Of a stretch of DNA of 64,000 bases, positions 42,168 through 51,400 are shown in pieces (within the stretch, counting starts at the first letter, position 1; every line of letters begins with the position of its first letter). The position numbers were made by a program, and so were the translations under genes. This DNA comes from Thiemannella venezuelensis. Its GTDB lineage: Bacteria; Actinomycetota; Actinomycetes; Streptosporangiales; Streptosporangiaceae. The notes under the pieces were generated by a model. That model was not told where the DNA came from. It saw only the letters and a program-made list of their open reading frames with translations, and did no database searches. The stretch spans positions 62,001 to 126,000 of the forward strand of contig NZ_JACHJJ010000023.1 of the NCBI RefSeq assembly GCF_014203605.1. Direction: 5' to 3'.

Positions 42168-43550
42168 ATGAGCTATCACCCCACCGGCACCGCGCGGTTC
42201 CAGGCCGGTGCTTCCCCCAACCGGTTGTGGCTGTGGCTGCTGGCCCGCACCGGTGATCCTTTGGCCAGGCTTCTCGAACCAGGGTTCTGCGGTGACGCCT
42301 ACGGGCTGTATGAGCAGATGCGCGCTCAGGAGCCGGTCTATCGCAGCCGTACCGGGATGCTCGCCGTCTTGTCGTATGACCGCTGCAGCCGGGTTCTGCA
42401 CGACCCCCGCTTCTTGGCATGGGGGTCATTTGCCCGCCCTGCTGGGAGGCGTGCACCCACGCCTGGGGAGACACCCGCCGCTGCCAGCCCGTTCGAGGCA
42501 CGGATGCAGGAAAACGATCACGCGTGTACCATCGCCGCCTCACTGGTGAAGCCGGCGCTGCAGCCCTCCGTTTCCCGCGTCGAGGTCACCGCACATAACC
42601 TGCTCAGCCGGGCTGCAGATGGCGACGCGTTCGATCTGATCGACGACTTCGCCCTTCCCCTGGTCACTGCGTGCCTCAGTGAAGTACTGGGCATTCCCCA
42701 TGGCGACTCAGCACGTTTTGCCGACCTGTGCGCCGTCATGGGCCGCTCGGTCGGCGGGAGGCCCTCAGCAAGACAGGCCGAAGAACTGCACGACGCGAAC
42801 GAGGATCTGGAGGCATTGCTGATCCGGCTTCAACGTGAGCGACGTAAGCATCCCGGCGGTGACCTGATCAGCCGGCTCACCGCTGCGCGCCGCGGCCGCA
42901 CGCCAGAACACGACCCGGACAGGCTGCTCGGTCACGTCCGTCAGTGGGAACGCCGGGAGAACCCGGACGCCGGCACGACTGGCTGGCCCAGCACCGCCCC
43001 CGCCAGATTGAACCTGGAGGAGATCATCGAAGCATGCAAGGAGCTGATCGTTTCCGGCCTCGACATCGCAGTCAATCTGATCGGCAATGCGGTGGCCGCG
43101 CTGGCGGCCTACCCTGACCAGTGGCAGATGCTCAAGGCGGCACCGCAACTGGCGGACAAAGCAGCCGAAGAGACCCTGCGGTTCGATCCTCCTCGCCAGT
43201 TCATCTTGCGTATTGCGTCTGAGCGCATCGAGCTGGCAGGACACACAGTGCCCTCCGGTAGCAGAGTTCTTGTGATGCTCGCTGCGGCCCACCGGGACCC
43301 CGACCAGTTTCCCGACCCTGCGCGCTTCGACATCACCCGTACTTCCGGCCCCAGGCATCTCGCCGTCAGCGGTGCCATGGGACTGGAGTCTTCGTTGGCC
43401 CGGCTGACAGGAGAGATCGCTCTGCGGACGCTCGCGAGCCGATTGCCGGAACTGCGCATGGCAGGGCAGGCAGTCCGCAGGCCCGGGGGAGCCGTCCGCG
43501 GCTTCATCCAGCTGCCGCTCCGCGCCTGGGCCGCTCCGATGGGATGCTGA
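42168..43550 (+). CDS. Cytochrome P450 homologue without the haem-ligating cysteine
   Basis: 460 residues with a P450 fold. The K-helix ExxR is present (EETLRFDPP, ~334-342), as is the following meander (HRDPDQFPDPARFDITR). The haem loop, normally FGxGxHxCxG before LAR, reads HLAVSGAMGLESSLAR (~397-412), two residues short with Gly where Cys should be. The I-helix reads IVSGLDIAVNLIG, without the usual AGxxT. It probably binds no haem in the normal way. Known Cys-less P450 homologues (EryCII/DesVIII type) act as partners of glycosyltransferases. AGGGAGAG lies 3-10 bases before the ATG. It stands alone; partner unknown. Confidence 0.8.
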   Translation: MSYHPTGTARFQAGASPNRLWLWLLARTGDPLARLLEPGFCGDAYGLYEQMRAQEPVYRSRTGMLAVLSYDRCSRVLHDPRFLAWGSFARPAGRRAPTPGETPAAASPFEARMQENDHACTIAASLVKPALQPSVSRVEVTAHNLLSRAADGDAFDLIDDFALPLVTACLSEVLGIPHGDSARFADLCAVMGRSVGGRPSARQAEELHDANEDLEALLIRLQRERRKHPGGDLISRLTAARRGRTPEHDPDRLLGHVRQWERRENPDAGTTGWPSTAPARLNLEEIIEACKELIVSGLDIAVNLIGNAVAALAAYPDQWQMLKAAPQLADKAAEETLRFDPPRQFILRIASERIELAGHTVPSGSRVLVMLAAAHRDPDQFPDPARFDITRTSGPRHLAVSGAMGLESSLARLTGEIALRTLASRLPELRMAGQAVRRPGGAVRGFIQLPLRAWAAPMGC

Positions 43551-43639
43551 TCGTTGACGATCCCAGCGCGATCTACAAGGGCACTGGTCGGCCGGTATGG
43601 CCGACCAGTACTGCGGGGCACCTCAGGTTGACGGGCTCC

Positions 43640-43910
43640 GCACTTCCCCCAGCTGATCGATGCGGCCGGGATACGCTGGAAGGCCAGGGAGGACGACGAG
43701 CACGGCGAGGACCTGCTCGGCCTGACCTCCTACAGGCGCGCAAGTGGACGCCCTGGCATCGGTACGTCACCATCGCCATGCTCGTGCTGGCGTTTCTAGC
43801 CGTCCCGCACGCCACGCTGCCTCCCAGCGCCGCTGAAACCGCCGACCAGGGAAGGCCGCCTGCTTCGCAGATTGCCTCGACAGCACGAGAAACAGCCAAG
43901 TCGGAATACT
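43640..43910 (+). pseudogene. IS701-type transposase, C-terminal remnant
   Basis: In two frames joined by a frameshift near 43735: WKAREDDEHGEDLLGLTSYR, then KWTPWHRYVTIAMLVLAFLAV. The second stretch matches the C-terminal end of IS701-type transposases (WxxWYRHITLAMLAxAFLAV). No inverted repeats were found; a decayed fragment. The rest of the 43551-44126 gap shows nothing. Confidence 0.6.
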
Positions 43911-44126
43911 CGGCAGTCAACGGAGATCCAGTTCGTGGACGACTGGTTATAGAAGATCGCCGTTCTCCTGGATCTCCGCCCTCAACAGGCCTGCCTTGCG
44001 GGGAGACTCCCCGGGCCGGTGCAGGATGTCACTCACGGGCTTGTGCGGATGGCCGGTCTAGGCAGGCGCGGGGCTTATTGGTTTGCCACGCTGGCGCCCC
44101 TCGTGTGATGCGGAACCGTCCGTACG

Positions 44127-44993
44127 TCAGGCTTCGGCGGACGGTATGACTGCGCCCAGGTTGGTCCGAGAGAGGACGGAGTGGCCGGCGTCCACGAAGA
44201 AGTGCTGGCCGGTCACATAGGCGGCCAGGTCCGAGTTCAGGAAGAGCGCCACCTTGGCGGTCGACTCCGGCTGCATCATGGGCATCGGCAGCGCGTTGAA
44301 GAAGTAACCGGCCTGGTGCATGTGCTCGATGGTTCCACCCTCATGGCCGGCGTACCGGTCCAGCATGCCCTGCCATGAGGTCATCTCGCTGGCGATGAAG
44401 CCAGGCTTGATCGCGTTGCAGCGGATGCCGAAGGGCGCGACCTCCACCGCCACGTTCTTCATCAGGCCGATGACGCCGGCCTTTGCCGCCGTGTAGTGCG
44501 CGATGCCGGGGTCGGGGTCGTCCGAGTTGGACGAGGCGGTGATGACGATGGATCCGCTCTTGCGTTCGATCATGTGGGGCAGGACCGCCTTGACCGAGCG
44601 CCATACTCCCGTGAGGTTGACGTCGATCATGTCCTGCCAGGTCTCGTCGTCCAGCTCCCAGACTTTCCCCTCGGTGAGGATGCCCGCGTTGGCGATGAGG
44701 CAGTCGATCTTGCCGAACGCGGCGATGCCCTGGCTGACGGCGTCATCCAGCGCCTGCTGGGAGCGGACATCCGCGACGACCGACAGAGCGCGTCGGCCCA
44801 GAGTTTCGACGAGGCGAACCGTCTCCGCGAGGTCTTCCTTTCCCGCCAGGTCGTAGGGGACTGTCTTGATGGGAGCGTCGATGTCGGTGAGGATGACGTC
44901 TGCGCCCTCTTGCGCCGACGCGAGAGCGTGAGCGCGGCCCTGTCCGCGGCCTCCACCGGTGATGAACACCACCTTGCCGTCCAGCAGTCCCAT
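44127..44993 (-). CDS. Mycofactocin-type short-chain dehydrogenase
   Basis: 288 residues. TGGGRGQG cofactor motif, then the insert LTDIDAPIKTVPYDLAGKEDLAETVRLVE that marks the mycofactocin-coupled SDR subfamily (family pattern D..API.TVPYPLA..EDL), which holds NAD(H) tightly and depends on mycofactocin for turnover. IANAG, the catalytic Tyr/Lys in HYTAAKAGV and the C-terminal insert YAGHEGGTIEHMHQAGYFFNALPMP also fit. The ATG at 44993 has AAGGAG 8 bases upstream; longer starts lack support. It is separate from, but 5 kb from, the mft genes. Substrate probably an alcohol. Confidence 0.88.
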   Translation of the reverse strand: MGLLDGKVVFITGGGRGQGRAHALASAQEGADVILTDIDAPIKTVPYDLAGKEDLAETVRLVETLGRRALSVVADVRSQQALDDAVSQGIAAFGKIDCLIANAGILTEGKVWELDDETWQDMIDVNLTGVWRSVKAVLPHMIERKSGSIVITASSNSDDPDPGIAHYTAAKAGVIGLMKNVAVEVAPFGIRCNAIKPGFIASEMTSWQGMLDRYAGHEGGTIEHMHQAGYFFNALPMPMMQPESTAKVALFLNSDLAAYVTGQHFFVDAGHSVLSRTNLGAVIPSAEA

Positions 44994-45378
44994 GGGCTTC
45001 TCCTTCATTCGTGAACTTGGCCGAGGGTTGTGCGTGGTGCAGCCGACGCTCCGCGCACGCGGAAGTACCGACGTCATGGTGTTCAGCGAGCAGGTCGAGG
45101 AGGGCCAGCCGGTCGCCTGACCCCATCCATGTCGGCTGCCGCATGTCTACTTTCCTGTGCCGTCAGGGCGCCCTCATAGAAAATCCGCGCCACGCCATCA
45201 CCGCCCGATGTCACCGATGCAAGATCAGCTGGACATTGAGCTTTTCCTGGCTCTGCTGTGCGCTTGCGGGACTATCAGGCCGCCCGCAGCGATCCGACCG
45301 TCCCGTTCTGGAGCCCTTCGGAGACCGGGCGGACCACGGCACCTGCGGACCGGCGCGGGTGGAGTCGTCGTTGTCGGC
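44994..45378. other. Intergenic region, no clear gene
   Basis: 385 bp between the SDR and the GGDEF gene, both on the minus strand. A plus-strand frame is open but unlike any protein (Cys/Ser/Arg-rich, no ribosome site). It presumably includes the SDR promoter. Confidence 0.35.
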
Positions 45379-47037
45379 TTACCGGGCGATCGGGGTGTCG
45401 GCATGACCGGATACGGCGGGCGCGAACATCACGTAGCGGCCTTTTCCTGCCTTCTTGGCCTGGTAGAGAGCCAGGTCGGCGTCCCGTAGCAACTCGTCGG
45501 CACTGCCCGGTGGGCCGGTGGCGATTCCGATGCTGGTGCCGACGCGCACCTCGTATGCCCGATCATCTCCCAGGATGAACGGCTCTTGTACAGCCTGGAT
45601 GATCCGGGTCGCGACTGTCTCCGGCCGGCCGTCTCGTGCATCCCGTAGCAGGACCACGAACTCGTCTCCGCCGAGCCGGCCCACGGTGCTCTCATCGCGC
45701 AGCACGCCGGTCACCCGTTGGGCGACCGCGCGGAGCAGCCGGTCACCGGCGGCGTGCCCAAAAGTGTCGTTGACGTTCTTGAAGCCGTCCAGATCGAGGA
45801 ACATGACCGCGATGGCCGTATCCGGCTGCTGGCAGTCGTCCAGCGCCTGTCCCACCTGCTCCAGGATCAGCGCGCGGTTGGGCAGCCCGGTGAGAGCGTC
45901 GTGGGTGGCCTGGTAGCGCAGTTGCTCGGTCTTGCGGGCCACCAGGTCGAGGGCGTACCGGCGGCTGCGTGCCAGCACGTGCATGAACGCCGCCAGGAGC
46001 GCCGACAGCAACAGGCCGCTGCCCAGCGTGGCCCAGAACGCCATATCGGCATGGCGGTCTGCCTCAGCGGAACCGCTGGTGACGCGGACGCTCCAGGTGC
46101 TGTCGGCGCCGATGGGAAGCTCCCGCGTCACCGCAGATTGCGGTGTGGAGCCGCCGGCGGCCAAGACGATGGGTGCCGCGCTGTTCAGGGGTGTCTTCGC
46201 GCCGGGGCGGGGCCGGTACAGCAGTTCCACCCGCAGGTCGTGGTGACTGCTCAGGCCGGCGGCGATGATGGCCCTGGCGTCGAAAGCACTGATCACGAAC
46301 CCGCGCGGTGGAGCATGACGCTCCTCGATGGCCGCCGGCGTGGCGGCGGGGGCGGAGACGAAACGGAGCAGCGCGAACAGTCCCGTGCGCGCGTCCAAGG
46401 TCGCCATCACTGCGTCGGTCTCGTCATCCGGTCCGTCGGGGGTCGCATGGCCCGACCCGCGCTGGAGGGCGCAGTAGTCGAAACCCGGTGGATATGCGGC
46501 GTAAGGAGAGGAGGCCGGGGCGGCGCTCAGGCGGGCCAGGCAGTACGCCGAGCGGGAGCCGGCGGGGACCACGGACAGATTCCCGGCGGGAGCCCCGGCC
46601 GGAAGGCGGGGAGGATCGGTGCGGATCGCCTGCTGGAAATCGTCCAGTTGTGCGGCCGGCACGAGCTGGATGTAGCCGTAACCGGCTCCGCCGGGGTAGC
46701 GGTCGAAGACCTCCGACTCGGTGATCCACTCGGCGAACTGCCGGTTGGTCATGTCCGGCCGGGTCACCACGGTGGCGTGCAGGGTCGCGATGAAGTCGGT
46801 GTGACGCAACACCGTGGCCGAGATCGCCGCGACCACATCGGCCATGGTCTTGTCACGCCGTTCCTGCTCGCTGGCCTGTATCTCCGCGCGCTGCTGCGCC
46901 GCGGTGGCGAAGGAGGCGACCAGGCACAACAGCACAAGCAGGTACGCGCCAGCCGTCGGCCACCGGCTTGAGCTCTGCCATGTGGCAGAGCTTTGAGCGC
47001 TGCGTCCGCCGGTAAGACGACCCGGGAACAGCGGCAT
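45379..47037 (-). CDS. CHASE-domain diguanylate cyclase (GGDEF)
   Basis: 552 residues. A first membrane helix (TAGAYLLVLLCLVASFATAA, ~30-50), an extracytoplasmic CHASE sensor domain (~75-270), a second helix (FWATLGSGLLLSALLAAFMHVLA, ~345-367) and a GGDEF domain (~385-545). The active site RLGGDEF is intact, with metal-binding Asp in FLDLDGFKNVND, so c-di-GMP synthesis is expected. There is no RxxD inhibitory site 5 residues before (RDESTVG instead) and no EAL domain. The ATG at 47037 has GGAAGG 7 bases upstream. The CHASE ligand is unknown. Confidence 0.9.
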   Translation of the reverse strand: MPLFPGRLTGGRSAQSSATWQSSSRWPTAGAYLLVLLCLVASFATAAQQRAEIQASEQERRDKTMADVVAAISATVLRHTDFIATLHATVVTRPDMTNRQFAEWITESEVFDRYPGGAGYGYIQLVPAAQLDDFQQAIRTDPPRLPAGAPAGNLSVVPAGSRSAYCLARLSAAPASSPYAAYPPGFDYCALQRGSGHATPDGPDDETDAVMATLDARTGLFALLRFVSAPAATPAAIEERHAPPRGFVISAFDARAIIAAGLSSHHDLRVELLYRPRPGAKTPLNSAAPIVLAAGGSTPQSAVTRELPIGADSTWSVRVTSGSAEADRHADMAFWATLGSGLLLSALLAAFMHVLARSRRYALDLVARKTEQLRYQATHDALTGLPNRALILEQVGQALDDCQQPDTAIAVMFLDLDGFKNVNDTFGHAAGDRLLRAVAQRVTGVLRDESTVGRLGGDEFVVLLRDARDGRPETVATRIIQAVQEPFILGDDRAYEVRVGTSIGIATGPPGSADELLRDADLALYQAKKAGKGRYVMFAPAVSGHADTPIAR

Positions 47038-47552
47038 GACCACACCTTCCGTAGCCCCGAAGATTCGCTGGTTATCTTGTGTATTGGGCTGCTCATGTCC
47101 ATCGGCCGGTGAACCGGCTTTCCTGAGAGCAATTGTCAAATTGTGTGGATCGTGGGTGATTGACAAGGCTCGAAGCCAGAGGAATCGGTCCTCATGTTCG
47201 TGGTGGCCGGTTGGCTCCGGCCCGCGCACAACGGGCAGCCGCGGCGGTATCGAAGTGGAGATCTCGGCATTGGTCTGCTGTTCCCAGATGAGCGCCCGGA
47301 TAAGGTCGCAGGACAGTGCTGCCGGCCGACTTCCCGCCTCAGCGGTGAGCCGCGCTCAGCGCGCCTCCTGCGCCCGCTGGCCCGAAGTCAGGCTAGACAG
47401 GACGGGGATCAGGAGGAGAGCGGCGTCCTGGCCCGCTTGAGCGTCCTTCGGCGATCGCGGCCGGCGAGGGATCTCACTTCGCAGCTGACGCCGAGACCTG
47501 AGGACATCCCGGCGTCTGACGCCGGGGAGCCGGAGACCTGCGGTTGCCTGCG
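47038..47552. other. Intergenic region, no clear gene
   Basis: 515 bp between the GGDEF and TetR genes (both minus). The part next to the GGDEF gene is AT-richer and likely contains its promoter. No frame shows a recognisable protein. Confidence 0.35.
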
Positions 47553-48170
47553 TCACACGACCGAGAGGGGCAAGTGCCCCTCGGCCAAAGCCACCGTGGC
47601 CGCCACGATCTGCTCGAGCGAGCGCTCGTCGGCCATGTCGTCGGGGCGGGCGAGCCGATGCAGGATCAGTCCGTCGAGCCCGGCGAAGAAGAAACGGGCC
47701 ACCTCCTCGACCGGACGGGCCAATGTCGTGCCCGTGTATGCTGCCGCCTCCCGTAACGCGTTCTCGAAGACGATGTCGAGCTGCCGCTGATAGTCGGTGA
47801 CGGTGGGGCGCAGGGACGGGGAACGAAGGCCCATCACGAAGAGCTCGGTGATCAGCTGGTGGATGTGGGGCTGCTCGACGACGGTACGCCATAGCTGCCG
47901 GGCGTACGCGCCGATGGTGGCTTGGAAGTCCGGTTCCGTCGGTATGTCAATGCCCCGGACCTGCTCGGCGATGTCCGTGGTCAGTTGCTCGATTACCGCT
48001 CGGTACAACTCGTCCTTGGCGCCGTAGACGTAGTGCACCGTCGCCTGTGCGATGCCGAGTTCGGCGGCGATCGCACGCGTGCTGGCGGCGGCTACGCCGT
48101 CCCGGCTCATCACGGTGATGGCGGCGCGGATCAGCTGCGGTCGGCGCTCAGCGGCGCTCACGTGTGCCAC
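47553..48170 (-). CDS. TetR family transcriptional regulator
   Basis: 205 residues. HTH (RRPQLIRAAITVMSRDGVAA, TRAIAAELGIAQATVHYVYGAKDELY) and a C-terminal ligand domain. It is divergent from an AraC gene across 232 bp that contain a long, nearly perfect palindrome (48212-48240). It may regulate itself and the AraC gene. A role as mycofactocin regulator is conceivable from position only. Confidence 0.85.
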   Translation of the reverse strand: MAHVSAAERRPQLIRAAITVMSRDGVAAASTRAIAAELGIAQATVHYVYGAKDELYRAVIEQLTTDIAEQVRGIDIPTEPDFQATIGAYARQLWRTVVEQPHIHQLITELFVMGLRSPSLRPTVTDYQRQLDIVFENALREAAAYTGTTLARPVEEVARFFFAGLDGLILHRLARPDDMADERSLEQIVAATVALAEGHLPLSVV

Positions 48171-48211
48171 GGTCTGATCGTATGAGACCTCAGGGCCTCG
48201 ATGGCAAGGAG

Positions 48212-48240
48212 TTGTTCAACTGACATTGTCAGGTGAACAA
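48212..48240. promoter_or_regulatory. 29-bp palindromic operator between TetR and AraC genes
   Basis: Two 13-bp arms, TTGTTCAACTGAC and GTCAGGTGAACAA, around ATT; 12 of 13 positions are complementary. It lies 42 bp before the TetR start. The centre CTGAC-N3-GTCAG resembles the CTGAC-N2-GTCAG cores at 58815 and 61224. A strong TetR operator candidate. Confidence 0.7.
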
Positions 48241-48402
48241 ATCGCGTCTACGGTGGGAGCACGATGACCGGTCAGCCCGTGGCTCGCTGACCCGTGACGA
48301 CCCGGAGCAACGCGTGAAGAGCATTCGATCCGATGCCCGTCCCGCTCGGCTCGCGCCGTACCGTGCGGGCTTGTGGCCTGCCACACCGGAGGTCTTGTGG
48401 TG

Positions 48403-49368
48403 ATGGTGGAGACTGGGGAGCGCCTGCACATGGACGGGCCGATCACCCCCGAGTGTGTCCGGGCGTGGAACAACGCCTACGTGTCGAGTCGCATGGCCGA
48501 TTCGGTGTGGTTCCCGAAGCAGCTCACGTCGTTTCGCGGACGGTTTCGGCGGCGCACGCTGCAAGACCTCGTTCTGGTCGATGTCGAAGCCGATCCCTTC
48601 GGCGTCCGCTTCACGGGTGACTCGCCGGTGACCCAGTACATCGGAGTGTCGGTGAACACGCGCACGTTCAGCGAGCGAGTCGTGTTCGGTGACCACCGGG
48701 AGTACGTGGTGTCGGCACCGGTCGAGGTCTGGGACGCCACGACGTTGGTGGAGTCCGAGATCCTCGGCCCGATGTCGCAGACCGTGGTACTCGTTCCGAA
48801 GCCGGCACTGCACATGTCGAGAAGCAACTCCCTGATCCTGGACGAGGCGGTGATCGAGGGGGACCAGGCCACACTGCGTCTCCTGCGCGGGGTGCTCCTT
48901 ACCATCGCGGCCGAGGCCGACCGGCTCAGCCCCACCGCCATCAGTGCAGCGCGCAACGTCGTCGTCGAACTCCTGCTCAGCGCGGTGCAGGAGTATCGCC
49001 AGCCGTCAAAAGCGGCAGTCAGCGAGAGCATGCGCCTGTCGGTGAGCCGGTGGATCGACGACCACCTCCATCTCGGTCATGTCCTGCCGGCCCGGGCCGC
49101 CGAGCAGCACGGAATCTCCGTACGCTCGCTGCATCGCCTGTTCGCCGACTCGGACGAGAGCTTCGGCTCCCTGGTGCGCCGGCGCCGGTTGGAGCGTGCC
49201 TACCGCGACCTGCTGCATACCGGCGACATGGTCCAGACCATCGCCATGCGCTGGGGCTACGCCGATGCGAGCCACTTCATCAATGACTTCAAACGGGTGT
49301 ACGGCAGCACCCCGGCCTCCTACCGGAAGGTGTGGCAGAAGGTACCTGACCGCGACGCCGGGGCGTGA
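48403..49368 (+). CDS. AraC family transcriptional regulator
   Basis: 321 residues. An N-terminal AraC-binding-like domain (about 20-200: FRGRFRRRTLQDLVLVDVEA, VVLVPKPALHMSR) and a C-terminal double HTH (ARAAEQHGISVRSLHRLFAD, IAMRWGYADASHFINDFKRVYGSTPASYRK). The ATG at 48403 is chosen with GGAGG 9 bases upstream. It is divergent from the TetR gene. Targets unknown. Confidence 0.88.
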   Translation: MVETGERLHMDGPITPECVRAWNNAYVSSRMADSVWFPKQLTSFRGRFRRRTLQDLVLVDVEADPFGVRFTGDSPVTQYIGVSVNTRTFSERVVFGDHREYVVSAPVEVWDATTLVESEILGPMSQTVVLVPKPALHMSRSNSLILDEAVIEGDQATLRLLRGVLLTIAAEADRLSPTAISAARNVVVELLLSAVQEYRQPSKAAVSESMRLSVSRWIDDHLHLGHVLPARAAEQHGISVRSLHRLFADSDESFGSLVRRRRLERAYRDLLHTGDMVQTIAMRWGYADASHFINDFKRVYGSTPASYRKVWQKVPDRDAGA

Positions 49369-49689
49369 CACGGGCAGTCGATGGAGTCACGGTGAAGCAG
49401 TTCGACGGCATTGTGTGAGCGCGCGTGGCGCGCCAAGGCATTGATGATGATGTGACCTTCAACGTGTGCGGCAGGCTGCATCCGCGCAGTTGTCTTCAGC
49501 TGGAGCGGGGAATCATGCCCGGCGGCGGGAAGGTGGGCTTAGGTCCCCACCGCAGAGCGTTTCCTGAACGCCCTCGGGCAGGCCGAATGTCTGCTAGGGA
49601 TGAACACCGGCACCGAATCCCCATCCTCGCCGTCGGGATCCTCAGGCGTAGAAACGACGACAGACCTCGGATGCGGCCACACTTCGATA
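49369..49689. other. Intergenic region, no clear gene
   Basis: 320 bp between the AraC gene and a response-regulator remnant. Frames are short and carry no known motif. Confidence 0.35.
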
Positions 49690-49843
49690 CGAACGCTGCA
49701 TTCTCATAGATGGCGAACGTCATCAGGATCAGCACGGTGCAGACCGTGGTCACGTCATTGGTGGCGGAGATTCCATCAAGCCGCGGCATCCGCACGTCCA
49801 TCAACACGACGTCGGGTCGCAGATGCCGGGCCATGGTCGGCAC
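49690..49843 (-). pseudogene. Response regulator (NarL type), receiver fragment
   Basis: The minus-strand frame reads MARHLRPDVVLMDVRMPRLD then GISATNDV, a receiver core with its phosphorylation Asp in VVLMDVRMP, then a shortened VLILMTFAIYENAAF. The N-terminal third and the LuxR output domain are missing. It begins just after the mftF stop; a relic left by rearrangement at the edge of the mft locus. Confidence 0.7.
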
Positions 49844-51310
49844 CTACCTGATCTCCGCTCGCCGGACGTCGGTTGACCGCTCGTGGTGACTGTGAGTTCC
49901 CTTCCAGCGGATGTCGGGCAGGAGTGCTCGCAGTGAGCGGCCCTTGAACGCGCCGTACCAGACACCGCACCCGTAGGCGACGTCGTCCAGACGGCGGGCG
50001 ATGGCGAAACGGAACGGGTCGAGGTGGGCCTTGGTACGGCGAAAGTCGACGACCGTATCGAAAAGGGCGGCGGCGGCCACGGCCCGGCGCATGCGACGGG
50101 ACAACAGGCAGCCGATCGCGGCCAGCGGCCACCAGTGGCGCAGGAGCAGAGCCTTGAGCTGCCAGGTCGCCGCGAGGGCGCGGTCGAAGGTGAGGACGGC
50201 GCCGAGCCGGACAGGGCGCTCGGTGTTGCGGACCTTGCTCGACAGGCGCAAGGTGGCCGCGGCGAAGATGAGCGCGGCGGCCGGCAGGGACCATCGGCGT
50301 TGCAGGAGAAGAGCCGCGGCGAAGGCGGCACTCCACGGGGTGACGATGGCGGGGGCGACATCACGGCCGTGCCGCTGGGCGAGCAGGTCGGCTCCGGTGC
50401 CGTAGAAGGCCTTGCGCCTGAGCCAGTCGGGGATGGCGGTGCGGTGTTCGTGATGGACGATCGCGGCCGGTTCGTAGCGGACCCGGTGGCCTTCACCGGC
50501 CAGTCGCCAGGCGAGGTCGACGTCCTCGCCGACGCGCATGCCGGCGCTGAAGCCGGATCCGAGAGCGTCGACTCTGGCGAGCAGGCAGGCACTGGGCACC
50601 CAGGAGACGGGCGCACGGGGGCGGACGATGCCAGGATGCACGCCGAGGTCGAGGGAGGAGCGGGCGTCCTCGTAGCGTCCGACCCACCGGTCCCGGCCGG
50701 GCAGGCGCAGTCCCAGCACGCGCGGGGCGACCATGGCCACGCGCGGGTCATGGAAGTGCCGCAGCAGGAGTGGCAGAGCGTCGGGCTCGAGGACCACGTC
50801 GTCATCGGCGAAGGCGACATAAGGAGTGGTGACCCGTTTCAATCCCTCGTTACGGGCGGTGGCGGGACCCATGTTCCGTTTCAGGGCGACGAGTTCGGCG
50901 CGGTGGCGGGCCACGACGTCGGCGATGGCGGCAGGAGCGAGTGATGCGTCATCCACGACGATCACGTGGTGCCGGTCACCGATGCAGGTGAGCAGTCTGT
51001 CCAGGGCGGCGGGCCGGTCGCGGACGGGAATCACGACCGTCACCTGTGCCGGGTCGAGGTCGGGCAGGTCGGCCACGATGGGATCGGCCAGACCGCCTTC
51101 GATCAACCGGTCGGCGAGCAGGGCGGAGGAGCGGTCACGGACGCGGATGGTGCGCTCGTGGAGGTAATCGCCGGCGGCCGGGGACAGGCGGATCATGCGG
51201 GTCGGAGCCCCGCCGACCAGTGTGCGTCCCTGGTCGCGGACGCGCACGTGCCGGTTCAGCCGGACGGTGAAGCCGGTCGGCAGCAGGCCGGCGTCGCGGA
51301 TGCTGGTCAT
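49844..51310 (-). CDS. mftF: Mycofactocin glycosyltransferase MftF
   Basis: 488 residues. GT2-type GT-A domain (~95-330): VTVVIPVRDRPAALDRLL, the nucleotide-binding VIVVDDAS, NMGPATARNEGL, DxD-like FADDDVV, and GEDVDLAWRL. Hydrophobic segments toward the C-terminus suggest membrane association. The N-terminal LPTGFTVRLNRHVRVRDQGRTLVGG is typical of MftF, which adds a beta-1,4-glucan chain to premycofactocin. The ATG at 51310 has GGAGGAG 8-14 bases upstream. Last gene of the mft operon. Confidence 0.9.
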   Translation of the reverse strand: MTSIRDAGLLPTGFTVRLNRHVRVRDQGRTLVGGAPTRMIRLSPAAGDYLHERTIRVRDRSSALLADRLIEGGLADPIVADLPDLDPAQVTVVIPVRDRPAALDRLLTCIGDRHHVIVVDDASLAPAAIADVVARHRAELVALKRNMGPATARNEGLKRVTTPYVAFADDDVVLEPDALPLLLRHFHDPRVAMVAPRVLGLRLPGRDRWVGRYEDARSSLDLGVHPGIVRPRAPVSWVPSACLLARVDALGSGFSAGMRVGEDVDLAWRLAGEGHRVRYEPAAIVHHEHRTAIPDWLRRKAFYGTGADLLAQRHGRDVAPAIVTPWSAAFAAALLLQRRWSLPAAALIFAAATLRLSSKVRNTERPVRLGAVLTFDRALAATWQLKALLLRHWWPLAAIGCLLSRRMRRAVAAAALFDTVVDFRRTKAHLDPFRFAIARRLDDVAYGCGVWYGAFKGRSLRALLPDIRWKGTHSHHERSTDVRRAEIR

Positions 51311-51400
51311 GGGAGGACTCCTCCATCGGCCGAGTGGTAGCCCTGCAGGCACAGGGCGCGGATGGCTGCGATGCCGGTCATGGGGCGGTCCTGGTCGTGC

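Noticed and set aside
43551-44149. Plus-strand open frame of 201 codons after the P450-like gene
   Set aside because: Only an internal stretch resembles a transposase end; the rest is not protein-like, so it was recorded as an IS701-type remnant.
45011-45406. 131-codon plus-strand open frame between the SDR and GGDEF genes
   Set aside because: Odd Cys/Ser/Arg-rich composition, no ribosome site, overlaps the end of the GGDEF gene.
47194-47790. 198-codon plus-strand open frame
   Set aside because: Mostly antisense to the TetR gene, with no motifs or ribosome site.
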